Shown: piece after piece, positions 1-10,756 of the stretch
Layout of the letters: each line of letters begins with the position of its first letter
Position numbering within the stretch: position 1 is the stretch's first letter
From: Euwallacea fornicatus
Lineage: Eukaryota; Arthropoda; Insecta; Coleoptera; Curculionidae
Direction: 5' to 3'
Assembly: GCF_040115645.1 (NCBI RefSeq)
Contig: NC_089566.1
Coordinates: 62,001 to 126,000 of the forward strand
DNA length: 64,000 bases
Program-made: the position numbers and the translations under genes
The notes under the pieces: model-generated
The model's database searches: none
What the model was told of the DNA's origin: nothing
What the model saw: only the letters and a program-made list of their open reading frames with translations

Positions 1-28
1 CTTCTTGTTCCTGTAAATATCCATAAGT

Positions 29-1116
29 ATGGCCAATAAATTCACTTATTCTCAAATGGTGGATATGCTGTTAGTTTATGGACTTTGCCGTTGTAATAGT
101 CAAAAAAGTGTACGAGTTTACAAGAAAAAATATCCTTTCCGTAGAATTCCAAATCGGAAAACTTTTGTTAATATTGAAAGGCGTCTCCGCGAAAATGGCA
201 AGTTTGAACCTGAGCATGCAGATTCTGGACGCGGACGAACAATAAGTACAGTAGAAATGGAAGAAGAGGTTTTGGATACTGTTCAAAGAAATCCAAAAGC
301 AAGTACACGAGGTGTAGGACTGCAATTGGGAGTTTCGAAATCACTAGTTCATAAAGTTTTTCAAGAACAATTGTTGCACCCCTATCATATTCAAAAAGTT
401 CAAGACCTACAATTGCCCGTGGATTCTGCTCAACGTTTAAATTTTTGTATGTTTATAATCCACAAAAGAATCGAAAATCCAAATTTTAGTAAGAAAATTT
501 TGTTCGCAGATGAAGCTGTTTTTACTAGATACGGTATTTTTAATATGCATAATGAACATGTTTATGCTTATGAAAATCCTCACTAGACAACAGTGACTCA
601 TTATCAGCATCGATTTAAAGTAAATGTCTGGGCTGGAATAGTAGATAATTTTATTGTTGGTCCCTTTGTAATGCCAGATACGCTGAATGGTGATAACTAC
701 TTGAACTTTTTAGTACAAACTCTACCTATCTTATTAGAAGATTTGCCTTTACTCCTTCGTCGTGATCTTTGGTTTATGCATGATGGCGCACCTCCTCATT
801 TTACTTTAAATGTAAGGCAACATTTAAATGAGGAATACCCACAACGTTGGATTGGAAGAGGAGGTGATGCACCTGTGAATTGGCCGGCTCGATCACCAGA
901 CTTGACACCCTGTGATTTTTTTTATGGGGTGCCTTGAAATCAAAAGTTTATGCATCTCCAGTTCATACGCGACAAGAATTGGAGGCAAGAATAATTCATG
1001 AAGTGGAATTATTGAAGAATACCCCTGAAATATTGTTTAGAGTACACTGTAATTTCTTAAAAAGGATGAACTTATGCATACAGGAAAATGGTAAACACTT
1101 TGAACATTTGTTATGA
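29..1116 (+). pseudogene. mariner-like transposase with DUF4817-type N-terminal HTH, broken
   Basis: The N-terminal part (29-583) has the DUF4817-like pattern YSQMVDMLLVYGLCRCNSQKS followed by a second helix-turn-helix and the first catalytic block (FADEAVFTRYG). An in-frame stop (584-586) ends it; the same frame resumes with the core (VNVWAGIVDN, WFMHDGAPPHF, NWPARSPDLTPCDFF). A length change in the T-run at about 918-926 shifts the frame, and the C-terminal tail continues at 934-1116. DDE transposases of this kind cut and paste their own element. Two lesions make it non-functional. The 5' terminal repeat lies outside the window. Confidence 0.85.
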
Positions 1117-1789
1117 TAGCAGATTAAATGAAAAAAAATTAAACCAACAATTTACATAAGTTAATTTAATTAATTAGTAAGTGTTATTCTCGCTTGTTGT
1201 TGTTTCTTTGTTAATTATTATTTTTGTTTTCTATTTAATAATATCTGATTTTGAAAACTTATTGTTATACCTTTACTAATAATTATTTTTGAAAAACTTA
1301 ATTTTTTTTAACGAAAAATAATTTTAAGGTAATTTGCATGCATCATCAGGCTTAGATGCATTTTTCTCCAAAACCGTTGCTTCTAGCGACGTCAATAAAG
1401 TATACCTTTTCTAAGTATAAAAGGTAGGGAAAAAGGTTTTTAAATACCAAAATAATATACACCGTGGCACGAAAAAGTTACAGAGATTTAAATGTGTCCT
1501 AATGGTCGCTTGTGGTGCCCCCTAGAAGAAACAACTAAATCGTTAATAAATTTGAATTTCGTATCCTAAAACACCCTCAAATATGAAATTTCGTGAAATT
1601 AACTCAAAGAAATCGAAAGATATTAAAGAAAATGTGATTTTTTTTCAACTTTAACACCCTGTAGCTCCATGATTATCAACTTTTGGACTGAGGGAAGTTT
1701 AGTTAAATCGACTTATTTTCACTCAAACAATCTGCGATATTATTTTGGCCACGTAATTCGAGGACACCCTATATAAAAGGTTCTTGAGG
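1117..1789. mobile_element. Non-coding 3' region of the mariner-like element
   Basis: No ORF. Two motifs like the ends of mariner-family elements are present: AACACCCTGTAG at about 1653-1664 and GGACACCCTATATA at about 1763-1774. The second may be the right end of the first element, abutting the BEL element. The rest is AT-rich, with nothing else I recognise. Confidence 0.45.
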
Positions 1790-1821
1790 AATTCGACAGA
1801 ATTCAAACTCGCTTAGAGTTT

Positions 1822-2320
1822 ATGAATTCAAATGAAGAACAAAATCAGCTTAAAACGGAATCAACGTATTATGATGCAGTTTCACAAGCAAAAAAGTACA
1901 TAAGATCATTTAATACGAATCTATGTGGCAAAAGCACAAAAGCAGAAAAATCAAAGTCGTTGGGAATGTTAAGAAAATTACCAGGTTTAAGGTTACCCTC
2001 ATTTTTTGGCAACTGTAAAACGTGGTTTAGTTTCAAAAGCATTTTTGATTCGGTAGTGCATAAGAGAATAGATTTAAACGAAACAGAAAAACTGTTGTAT
2101 CTAAAATTATGTTCTAAGGGCGATGTAATGAAATTAATAGACTCAATTGAGATAACGACTGAAAATTATTCATTAGCTTTAAATTTATTACAAAAACGTT
2201 ACGAAAACAAAAAAATTGTGGTTGAATTTGATGTGAAAAATATATTCTTTAATTTGCCGAGCGCAAGTAAAGATTCAGCGGCAGCTATAAGGAAACTTAT
2301 AAAGACAGTTCACCAACGTA
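1822..2320 (+). pseudogene. BEL/Pao gag, N-terminal part (DUF1759-like)
   Basis: The start ATG at 1822 opens a frame with the DUF1759-type pattern of BEL/Pao gag: LPGLRLPSFFGNCKTWFSF, then FDSVVHKRIDLNETEKLLYL, then ENYSLALNLLQKRYENKK. This protein forms the capsid-like particle. The frame is cut at the TA at 2319-2320 by a Tc1 element; about 40 residues of apparent continuation beyond that are Tc1 terminal sequence, not gag. Gag resumes at about 4017. Confidence 0.8.
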
Positions 2321-2459
2321 CACTCACCCACAAAAGTCATGGTACAGGTAAAATATTTGAATTTTTATTAAAAAATTAAGAATGCATTTGTTTATTTCTT
2401 TGCAGAAATACGACAAATAGTCAGTATCATTTATATTATAGTCGTTAAAAGTTAAAAAT

Positions 2460-3753
2460 ATGGGTAGAACCGAGCTCAGTCAGGGTGAAAAAAATTGTTA
2501 TTCGTTTAAATGAAGAAGGAAAATCTTACAGTGAAATTTCAAAAATTGTAAAAAGGAGTCGCTCTACTATTCAAAAAATAGTGAATCGTTTCAAATATCA
2601 CAATAAAATTAATAACAAACCAAGAACTGGGCGCCCAAACAAATTAACGGAACGTGAAACAAGATACATTCTAAATAAAATCAAGAAGGACCCGAAGAAA
2701 AGCTTGTCGATGTTGGCTTCTGAACTAAGAGAACATTTTGGAACTGTTGTTCATGAAGAAACAGTTCGCCGAACGCTTCATAAAAGAGGGTATAAAGGCT
2801 GTAGTGCGCGAAAAAGACCTTATGTAAGTGCCGTAAATGGAAAGAAGCATGTTGAATTTGGCGAAAAATACAGAGCGATCGAAAGCGAATTTTGGAAAAA
2901 AGTTATTTGGTCAGACGAGAGTAAATTTAATCTTTTTGGACCAGACGGACGAAGAAAAGTGTGGAGAAAACTAGGGGAAGCTTTTAATCCAAAAAATACA
3001 ATTCCAAACATAAAGCATGGAGGAGGTGGACTAATGGTCCGGGGTTGTATGTCATCTTTTGGTGTAGGCAATTTAGTAATAATTGATGAGATCATGAACC
3101 AAAAAGTGTATCTTGTTAGGATTGTAATAAACAAACCATATAAGAAATTTGAATCCCTTTCGGCATTTTCAATGTTGGTTTTAGGACCAATATCATTTTA
3201 CTGCTGAATGCATCATTCAAAGGATGGATTTGTGTGTTTGCTTAATCAGCATTAGGTTAATGGTTTTTGTTTTGGTTCGTTTAAGTTTTAGTCATAATAT
3301 AGTCAGTCTTTTCTAAGCTTCGATACTATAGACAACTCTAATAAACTCATTAAAAACGTTACGAATGCCTTTTTTTTAACATACCTGAACATATTAAAGG
3401 CAAATTTGAAACAAAGTGCGGAAAAATTGGGGTTGGCAGAAAATTTTTACTTCCAGCAAGACAACGACCCTAAACATAAGTCTTATACGGTACACCAGTG
3501 GTTGACATACAATACTTCGCATCTACTAGAAACACCTCCACAAATTCCCGACTTTAACCCAATTGAACATTTATGGGACCATTTGGAAAAACAAATTAGA
3601 AAACATATAATTCATAATAAAGAAGTTTTAAAAAGGGTTATCTTGGAAGAATGGTTGCAAGTATCCAATGAGGTTACGGGAAAGTTGGTTCGATCAATGC
3701 CAAATCGTTTGGTAGAAGTCCTTAAAGGAAAGGGGCACTCCACTCGGTGTTAA
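2460..3753 (+). pseudogene. Tc1 transposase, frameshifted and split by a solo LTR
   Basis: ATG at 2460 starts MGRTELSQ; one base is lost or gained in the A-run near 2490, and the long frame continues from there with two helix-turn-helix motifs (KSYSEISKIVKRSRSTIQ) and the first catalytic block (VIWSDESKFNLFGPDG). After residues KHGGGG...NQKVYL the coding sequence is cut by the LTR at 3114-3381. The third catalytic block follows (FYFQQDNDPKH; PDFNPIEHLWDHLE) and ends at 3753. The encoded enzyme would be a DD34E-type transposase. It is not functional as it stands. Confidence 0.85.
3114..3381 (+). mobile_element. Solo LTR of the copia family seen at 57-62 kb
   Basis: A 268-bp insertion starting TGTTAGGATTGTAATAAAC and ending TTTTTTTTAACA, flanked by TATCT (3109-3113) and TACCT (3382-3386), a 5-bp target duplication with one change. 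Without it the transposase reading frame is continuous. It aligns along most of its length with the LTR at 57068-57351, which lies in the opposite orientation. Confidence 0.8.
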
Positions 3754-4016
3754 TTTTCTTCTCTTTTTACGAATAATAGCGAGTGTTTTACCTGTACCGA
3801 CACTTTTGTGGAATCAATTTACTGTTAGAAAACAACATTTGATTTTTATCAGAATAAGTTTGAGTTTTTGTAAATATTTACAATATTGCTATTGGTACAG
3901 ACGCGTTAGACGTCACTCCAATGTAAATAAATTGAAGTTTTGATTTCACATATAGAAAATATTAGGATTTTTTGATGCAGTAACGTGCTGTACCATGACT
4001 TTTGCGGGTGAGTGTA

Positions 4017-4560
4017 AAGCAGCGTTAGAACAATTAAAATTACCCGTAGACAAGTGGGATGCATTATTGAATACTTTGATTTTGAGCAAACTAGACGATA
4101 ATAGTAATCGTGAATGGAAGTGAACACAATATCAAAATGAGTTACTCACGACTGAACAATTGCTTGAGTTTTTAACTGAGAAATGTTTTACGCGGGAATC
4201 GTCTAGTAGTGGTTCAAGGCTTCAGTCACACAAACATAATAAAGACACAACGGAAATCAGAGGTTAGAAAAAAATAATTTAATTTTCTCAGTTTAAAAAT
4301 CAGTCATACGATTTAACTGAAAAGCTGAGATTGTTATTTGTGCAATGGAAATCATTTCATTTATCAGTGTCCTCCGTTTATCTAACTGTCCATATCTGAA
4401 GGATACGAGGAAGTTCGAAAACATAGGTTATGCAGCTATTGCTTACGAGTAGGACATCGTAAACAGGAGTATAAATCAAGTGGTTGCAAAAAATGTAATC
4501 ATACACACTACACGGCGCTTCATTACGAGAAATATCAAGAGGATGAGCGCGTTCAAAGCC
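4017..4560 (+). pseudogene. BEL/Pao gag, C-terminal part with zinc knuckle
   Basis: After the Tc1 element the gag pattern resumes: KAALEQLKLPVDKWDALLNTLILSKLD appears as the usual 'WDALL...LLSKL' motif of BEL gag, then TEQLLEFLTEKC. In-frame stops at about 4121 and 4265 and other lesions break it. A zinc-knuckle stretch at about 4430-4530 reads CSYCLRVGHRKQEY, then CKKCNHTHYTALH; the expected fourth cysteine is a tyrosine. Confidence 0.75.
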
Positions 4561-4739
4561 TGAGGAACGACAGCATTACCGCGTCCTTATTACCCGCAGA
4601 TAAGAAAGAGTCACCAAAGGGTACATTTTCCATAACGGCTACTCAAAGTACACGTAGGGAGAAGTACTCCGGATCAACGGAGCGTTCAAGACGGACAAGC
4701 GGTCAAAACAACGATGACGCAAATGAAAGCGTTGATTGC

Positions 4740-5159
4740 TCGTTAACCTTAGCCTCTGCTAGTTTGGAAAGAAATGAGGTATTGTTATCCACCGCTACCA
4801 TTTTGATTATTGATGAAGGGGAAATTGGCATAGGTGTAATGCGCTACTGGATTCTGGAAACCAATCAAATTTAATAAGCGAGAGTTTGTGCAAAAAGTTA
4901 AATTTAGTTTGCAAAAAGATCCAAATTCCCTTATCAGGCACCAGTCAAGTCCTGACGAAAATTAACGGACAAACTAGTACTAAAATCATATCGAAATGCA
5001 ATAACTTTGAGGCTAATTTAACATTTTTAGTTTTGCCAACTCTTACCGAAAGTCTATCTTTGTTTAAATTCCCTAAATCGTTGCTGAAGATTCCAATCCA
5101 TATCAATTTAACCGATGAAAAATTTAATGAAAAAACGTATGTTTTGTTAAGGGTAGACA
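4740..5159 (+). pseudogene. BEL/Pao aspartic protease region (DUF1758-like)
   Basis: The stretch at 4860-5159 has the DUF1758 layout: NLISESLCKKLNL, then PLSGTSQVLTKINGQT, then LTFLVLPTLTESL and SLLKIPIHINLTDEKFNE. The catalytic DSG-type turn expected upstream is not clearly intact. The frame breaks off at the TA at 5160-5161, where a Tc1 element is inserted, and resumes at 7282 with FYDLLASGKVGLGS. Confidence 0.75.
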
Positions 5160-5447
5160 TACACTGCTCCAAGAAATTAACGCACCACTTAATAATTATG
5201 GAAATATTTGATAATTTGAGGTCCGAAAAAAAAAATTCTTAGATGGCTCTTTGTATGTTAGTTTCCATGTCTATAAAAAAATTTTTATTTATGCGAACCA
5301 TAAGTTGGCTATTAAATTTTTTTGTTTGGTATTGATAAAATTCTTTGCCTTTAAAATGAATTGTATCTCAAATATTGGTTTGAATTTTGACGGTGTGGTG
5401 TAAAATGTACATATGTAAATTTGATAGTACCCCCTTCGAATTGTATC

Positions 5448-7030
5448 ATGCAACCGCAATCCAGAAATTTGACACCTGCTGAAAGTGCCCAAACGGTCGT
5501 ACTGCATGAAGAGGGATAGGATTATTGGCGAATAGGAGAAAGATTTGGTGTGTCCCATACATCCGTATCGCGTATGATTGACCGCTACAGAGAAACGGGT
5601 GACCATGCCAGAAGAGCAGGACAAGGCAGAAACCGCGTCACGACTCCTCGTGAAGATCGTTTTTTAAGGCTTTCCGCGCTTAGGCAAAGGTTTGTGACAA
5701 CAAGATTGTTACAATCCGAGCTTGAAAATGCACATAACCATCGAATAAGTCTGGAAACAATTCGGCAACGTCTTCTGGAAGCAAACTTGCGTCCTCGTAT
5801 TCCAGCCCGAGGTCCAGTGTTAACTGTGGATCACCGCAGAGTCCGATTACAGTTTGCAACAAATCATGTGCAATGGGAAGATGCTGATTGGGAACGAGTT
5901 CTTTGGACAGATAACTCGCGATTTTGTCTCTATACTTGCGACAGACGAGATCGTGTTTTTAGAAGACCAAATGAATGATATGCCCAATGTAACATGATGA
6001 ACACAACGTTGTTCGGTGGAGGATCAGTTATGGTGTGGGGTGGTGTCTGAAAACAATCTGACTTTTTCGGGAATGCCAAATGTCGGCAATAAACCATAGC
6101 GAAAGGGTATCATAACCCTGGAAACTTTCCCATAATGGTGTCCCTTGAAGTAGTTTATTGCCGATAGAAAAAAAATTTACACTGTAAAAATTTTCCAAGA
6201 ATCCCATGGCAGTACATCTGTGATATTGGTTGCAATTAGCAATAGTCGTAGAAAAGGTTGTAAACCCTGGTGATTTCAAGAAAAAAAAACCCAACTAGAG
6301 GCAAACAAAGGACCAATCCCTGGTACCGCGGAGGACGTCCAATTCCAGTAATTCAATAAAAGGTTATTACCGTATGACAAAGGAAGGGTAGTGGGAACTA
6401 ACTGTTGAGCTTTGTTAATATACAAATTCAAAAAGTCAATCAAGCAATTCAATTCAACTCAGTTTCTTTCGGTCTGACAAAAACGAGAGTGGTCCTTCGG
6501 TAACAAAAGGTTTAGAACCAGCCGCGGAAGCTGAACCCACTAACTACTACATTGTCCAGGGGAATGACAGAATTCCCCCCAAGACAGGTGAAATTTCTTT
6601 GACAGCACGCACTGACTTAGTAGTGTTAAACAACGGAACTTTGAATGCTGATCAGTACATTTCGAACATCCTAGAAGACCACTTTGTCCCATTTGCTCCC
6701 TACATTGGTCACAATTTCTTGTTTATCCAAGATAATGCTAGGCCCCACACGGCTCGAGTCGTTCGTGACTACCTATTGGATGTTGGTATTGAGACTGTGG
6801 TTTGGCCAGCTCGAAGTCCCGACCTCAATCTAATAGAACAAGTCTGGGACATACTAGGACGACAACTGCGGAGTCATCCTAACCAGCTTAACAACTTAGA
6901 AGATCTCGGGCGCCTTCTCATTGAAATATGTAACAACCTGGATGAAGACACTATCCGCATCCTGGTTCTAAGCATGAATCGTCGTTGTCAGGACACGATT
7001 AGAAGCAGAGATGAAAATACCCGCTATTAA
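5448..7030 (+). pseudogene. Tc1 transposase, two stops and a solo LTR insertion
   Basis: ATG at 5448 (MQPQSRNLTPAESAQ). A TAG at 5517-5519 interrupts the first helix-turn-helix; the same frame continues IGERFGVSHTSVSRMIDRY, a second HTH, then VLWTDNSRFCLYTCD. A stop replaces the residue after RRPNE at about 5977. The coding sequence is then split by the LTR at 6044-6586. The distal part (FLFIQDNARPHTARVV; WPARSPDLNLIEQVWD) runs to the stop at 7028-7030. The related copy at 56 kb lacks both the stop after RRPNE and the LTR. Confidence 0.85.
6044..6586. mobile_element. Solo LTR, TGTCT...AGACA ends, inside the Tc1 transposase
   Basis: 543-bp insertion, starting TGTCTGAAAAC and ending CCCCCCAAGACA, with 5-bp flanks GGTGG (6039-6043) and GGTGA (6587-6591). 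The homologous Tc1 at 56.1 kb reads straight through the site. Its distal 130 bp (CAGTTTCTTTCGGTCTGACA, then GTGGTCCTTCGG) match 55590-55700. The TGGTCCTTCG motif is a familiar part of BEL/Pao LTR-leader regions, so a BEL-family origin is likely. Confidence 0.8.
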
Positions 7031-7281
7031 ATTTGCAAGATGTTACATAAACTTTAGGACTTATGTAAATTTAATAAGTCACTTGTTTCTTTCACAGTAT
7101 TATTAATGCCAAATTTTACTGATTCACGGTTTAGTTGATGTTATGTACAAGAGAAAATCGGTTATTTAAAAGCATTTTGATTGACGTTAAAAAAGAATTA
7201 TTTTTTGTTCCTTAATTCAGGTAAATAAAAATAAAAATTAGAAGTTACGTTGTGGTGCGTTAATTTCGTGGAGCAGTGTAT

Positions 7282-8907
7282 TTTATGACTTATTGGCCTC
7301 GGGCAAAGTAGGACTAGGAAGTAAGTTGCCGATATTACAAAAAACTTCCTTAGGTTGGGTGATATCAGGAAATTTAGAAATTTTTAAATCGCGTGTTCAA
7401 AAAACGGTATGCAACTTATCAACGTGAATATTGAATAAAATGTTAAATGACTCGCTAACCAAATTCTGACACGTTGAGTAATTCAATAAACCAAAATTTT
7501 TATCGACAGAGGAATTCTACTGTGAAGAATACTTTACGTAATCCACGACCTGCGACAAGGGTACCAACTTTATGGTTAGATATGCCTTTAAGCATGATGC
7601 AAACTTAAGTCTCCGAGATTCAAAGACTGTAACGTTAAAACAATTAATGTAGCTGGAGAAAAAGTTAACGAAAAACGAGGAACTAAAGAAACAATATGTA
7701 GACTTTATGGCCGAGTGCAAAGCTTTAGGTCACATGACGCGACAGGAATCAATCGAAAATGACGGCTCTATGTCCAGCAAGAGCTATTTTTTATCACACA
7801 GGGCACTGGTAAAAAACTCAATCACCACAAAGTGCCACGTAGTTTCATGCGAATTGCAAAATTAACACGGGAATCTTGTTAAATGACATCTTGATGATAG
7901 GTTCGATCGTACAGGACAAACTGTGTATAATATTGTTACGTTTACATTTTCGAAAAACAATTTTAAGTGCAGACATTAAAATGATGTATAGATACATAAA
8001 AATTGAGGAAAGCGAACGAGAATTAAAAAAAAATTTATGGCAGTCAAATGGTAAGGATCTTGTCCATGTTTATAAACTCAACACAGTGATATACGGCACA
8101 TCGAGTGCGCCATTCCAAGCCACGAACTGTTTGGTAGAATTAGCAGAGCAAAATATGAGCACGTATCATCGAAGATCGAAAATAAGATATTCTTTCTGTA
8201 CGAATAATTTATTAGTTAGCGTGAACTCGGAAGCAGAGACATGAGATATTTGCAAAGAACTTAAGGAAGTAATGAACTAAGCCAATTTTAAACTAAGGAC
8301 ATGAGCTTCGAATGGTGGAACAGTATTAAAGAAGATTTTAATGTCAAATGGTAACGAAAATCTTGACAGCTTCATTTTTTCACATAACGAAAAGGAATTG
8401 AAAACTTTGGGAATATATTGGGATCCCGAACGAGATATTCTAAAGTATAGCATTAAGGTTAAGTTCTATGCGACTCGCGTAATAGAGGACAACTTTGTCA
8501 ACTATTTCTCAGATCTTTGATCCTCTTGGATTGATCGGGCCAACATTGATTAGAGGCAAACTAATTATTCAATTACTATGTAAATTGCAATTCGATTGGG
8601 ACCACGAGGCTCCCAATGAATTTAAGCAACTCTGGGAGGAGTTCGCGACTCAGCTAGAATGTCTAAATGAATGCAAGATAGACAGACACGTGATATTAGG
8701 TAACGCGATTGGGATAACATCATTTGGCTTCAGCGACAGCTCATAAAAGGCCTACGGGGCTTGTATCTATGTAGGATTGGTAGACGGCTTTAACAATCAC
8801 AATCTTTGACTTCTAAATGGGAAATCACGAGTAGCTCCAGTTAAAAAGCTGACATTACCTCAACTCGAACAACTAGCTGCTCACTTGTTAGGCAAGCTAA
8901 TGTATAC
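7282..8907 (+). pseudogene. BEL/Pao reverse transcriptase and Pao-type downstream region
   Basis: Resumes after the Tc1 with LASGKVGLGSKLPILQKTSLGWVISG, a hallmark stretch of BEL pol. Further recognisable parts are FMAECKALGHM, ILSADIKMMYRYIKI, VIYGTSSAPFQA, and, where the catalytic YVDDLL should be, CTNNLLVSV. From 8495 the Pao-type segment follows (ISQIFDPLGLIGPTLIRGK; FGFSDSS; LTLPQLEQLAAHLLGKL). Many stops and frameshifts and the lost catalytic aspartates make it dead. It is cut at about 8907 by an LTR-like start. Confidence 0.8.
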
Positions 8908-9493
8908 TGTTGGAGAAACTCCAACATAAAGATCGCTCTCACGCAATGCCCTAACATCTGGACAATAAATAACAATAGCTGGAAAACAAAACCCAAAACT
9001 CGACATACCATTAAGTGCCAAACCATGGATACCGCTCTAATCACCTTTCATCTGGTTTATTTCCACCCTGATATATGAAGTGCAAATCGTAAAATAGATA
9101 AAGGGCCGCAGTAAATTAGGATGGAATGTCGCAACAAACTCGCAAAGTGGATAAGAAACAGAGGGTGTTACCGATAAAGCAATGATGTGAAAACATCAAG
9201 GTGGTGATTTTCCCACGAAATTGTGGGAACAACCAGATTTGGAGACCGGCATTTTTCGGGAAGGAGAATCACTCCTCTTGGAGCAAAGAACAGAACCGTT
9301 TCTCACCTCGTCGCGTTAACAGCAACTTCTCTCCTCTCTCAATTTCATAAGTTAGACCACAGAGCTTTACGAACTTCTCACGCTCTCGTCGCAATAGAAA
9401 TCTATATACGGACATTATTGTTAATAGTTTAATCACCACTCAATCCTGTATTTTAATTAGTTTGTGATTAAATTTAGTGTGATTCGTGTAACA
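8908..9493 (+). mobile_element. BEL-type LTR with an internal extra segment
   Basis: Begins TGTTGGAGAAACTCCAACAT and ends CGTGTAACA, so the ends are TGTT...AACA. Three 271-bp relatives occur in the large repeats (15572-15842, 37891-38161, 53697-53967). This copy is about 310 bp longer because of unmatched sequence at about 8988-9295, which may itself be BEL pol scrap (a stretch reads FPTKLWEQPDLE). A 5-bp target duplication was not resolved. Confidence 0.6.
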
Positions 9494-10062
9494 AAGTTTC
9501 TATACCCCCTTGAACCTTTGGAACTCCATTATTTTATGACTGTAGCCCGTTTGGTCCTTCGACTCAATTACGAAACCACGCTAGCGTATTTGGATTCCTC
9601 TGTGGGTGCCTAGTAAGGCAGTCACTACTGTTAGGCAGGAACTCAGGATGCCCCTGATCGAAAAATTTGGTCCTTCGAGCCGGATATCTCAGAAATCCAA
9701 AGGTTCAAACCTCAAGTGCTCCACCGAGCTTGTGCTGTTAACGCATTGAATATCCCTCATTAGTCAAACACAAATCATCTTAACGCCGTCCAAATATTTG
9801 TGCTAGTGCAGTGCTCAGTGTATTAGTGCATTACAGGACAGTGCCCCTTAAGGAAAGCTGTGTGCAATGTAGAAGAAGACGTGGCCGTCGTGACCCGACG
9901 TGACGTCTCAGGAACATCAGTATAAGTAGGACCCACCTGTTAAGCTTAATTCATTTAGCAACTCTTAGTATATTCTATTTATATTTCACGACGATGTCTT
10001 ACACAACACTAATAAGGCAGCATACAACTGCTAAGGCATCAATAACCCGGATTCTCAATTGA
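9494..10062 (+). other. BEL leader-like sequence, non-coding
   Basis: Follows the LTR. TTTGGTCCTTCGA occurs twice (about 9550 and 9669); such motifs are usual just downstream of BEL LTRs. Sequence at 9494-9640 also aligns with the material beside the LTRs in the large repeats. No ORF is credible. From about 9840 the origin is unknown. Confidence 0.5.
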
Positions 10063-10305
10063 ATGGAAGTCAAACAGTCAAACGCTGATTGCCTGAGTAG
10101 ACCGCTCATGCCTAACCCTTTTTCAAATGACTTTTCCAATTTTCCAACAACTTCTATTAAACACCTAACGAGTGAGTCTAACTCCTATCAAAATTTTAAG
10201 TTTAAACTGCAAAACGCACCAATTATTATTAATAATAACATAATTGAAGACAACACTAACATTTCGACCTCCAAGGACAACATCTGCATCTTTTTATCAA
10301 GGGAA
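10063..10305 (+). pseudogene. Ty3/gypsy pol scrap (end of RNase H)
   Basis: An open stretch begins VKQSNADCLSRPLMPNPF, which matches the 'N.ADCLSR' motif that closes the RNase H domain of gypsy-type pol. About 60 residues of the following connection region are open, then the frame passes into transposase sequence at about 10306. Only a fragment of pol is present. Confidence 0.6.
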
Positions 10306-10735
10306 GGAAGGGGCGGACCTGCATTGTGGCCTGCAAGATCGCCTGATTTCAACCTTCTAGATTTCTTTTTTTGAGAATATTGAAAACATCGGTCTATGAT
10401 CCTACTATAAATAGCCTCGAAGAGCTGTAGCTACGGATTAATCAAAAATACTAACAAATCTGAGCCAACGAGGGGGTTTTAGAAAGGGTCCGAATATCCT
10501 TCAAACAAAGCTGTCAGGCCTGCTTGAAAATAGAAGGAGGGCACTTTGAACACCTTATGTAATTGTATTTTTTTGCTGTTTGTAGATAATAAATAAGTAA
10601 TAGGGAATTAGAAATAAGTCTTTCAAAAAAGAATTTTGCGGACCCATGTTTACTAAGACTTTTTGCTTAATTTGGTCTATACTTTTATCTCTTTAAATAT
10701 TTTACAATCTTTTTTTAACACCTTGTAGACCAATA
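10306..10735 (+). pseudogene. Mariner-like (DUF4817 group) transposase, C-terminal scrap
   Basis: GRGGPALWPARSPDFNLLDFFF is the third catalytic block of the DUF4817-group transposases, followed by a stop and a degraded tail ending near 10560. An ACACCTTGTAG motif at about 10718 resembles the element end at 1653. The N-terminal half is missing; the junction with the gypsy scrap is abrupt. Confidence 0.7.
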
Positions 10736-10756
10736 TGTAAAAATCCAAAATATGAA

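Larger units (their letters stand above)
2321..4014 (+). mobile_element. Tc1-family DNA transposon in BEL gag
   Basis: Flanked by TA at 2319-2320 and 4015-4016. The terminal inverted repeat reads CACTCACCCACAAAAGTCAT at the left and its near-complement at 3983-4014. A second inverted copy of the inner part of the repeat (CACAAAAGT...GGTACAGGTAAAA) lies inside the right end at about 3785-3812, so the ends are asymmetric. It carries one broken transposase gene and a solo LTR. Confidence 0.85.
5162..7279 (+). mobile_element. Second Tc1-family transposon, in BEL pol
   Basis: Flanked by TA at 5160-5161 and 7280-7281. The inverted repeats run about 27 bp: CACTGCTCCAAGAAATTAAC at the left, and the complement with one or two differences at about 7252-7279. 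It carries a broken transposase with a 543-bp solo LTR inside it. A truncated relative of the same transposase lies at 56036-56511. Confidence 0.85.
1790..8907 (+). mobile_element. BEL/Pao LTR retrotransposon body, interrupted by two Tc1 elements
   Basis: Gag, aspartic protease, reverse transcriptase and downstream Pao-type segments occur in the expected order on the plus strand. They are separated by Tc1 insertions at 2321-4014 and 5162-7279. On both sides of each insertion the protein family pattern continues, and each is flanked by TA. No 5' LTR is seen upstream; a BEL-type LTR begins at 8908 but interrupts the coding region, so it probably belongs to another copy. Confidence 0.8.

Noticed and set aside
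3114..3381. TA-flanked MITE inside the Tc1 transposase
   Set aside because: TA can be read at both borders, but the ends are TGTTAGG...TAACA with 5-bp flanks, and the piece aligns with the copia LTR at 57068-57351, so a solo LTR fits better.
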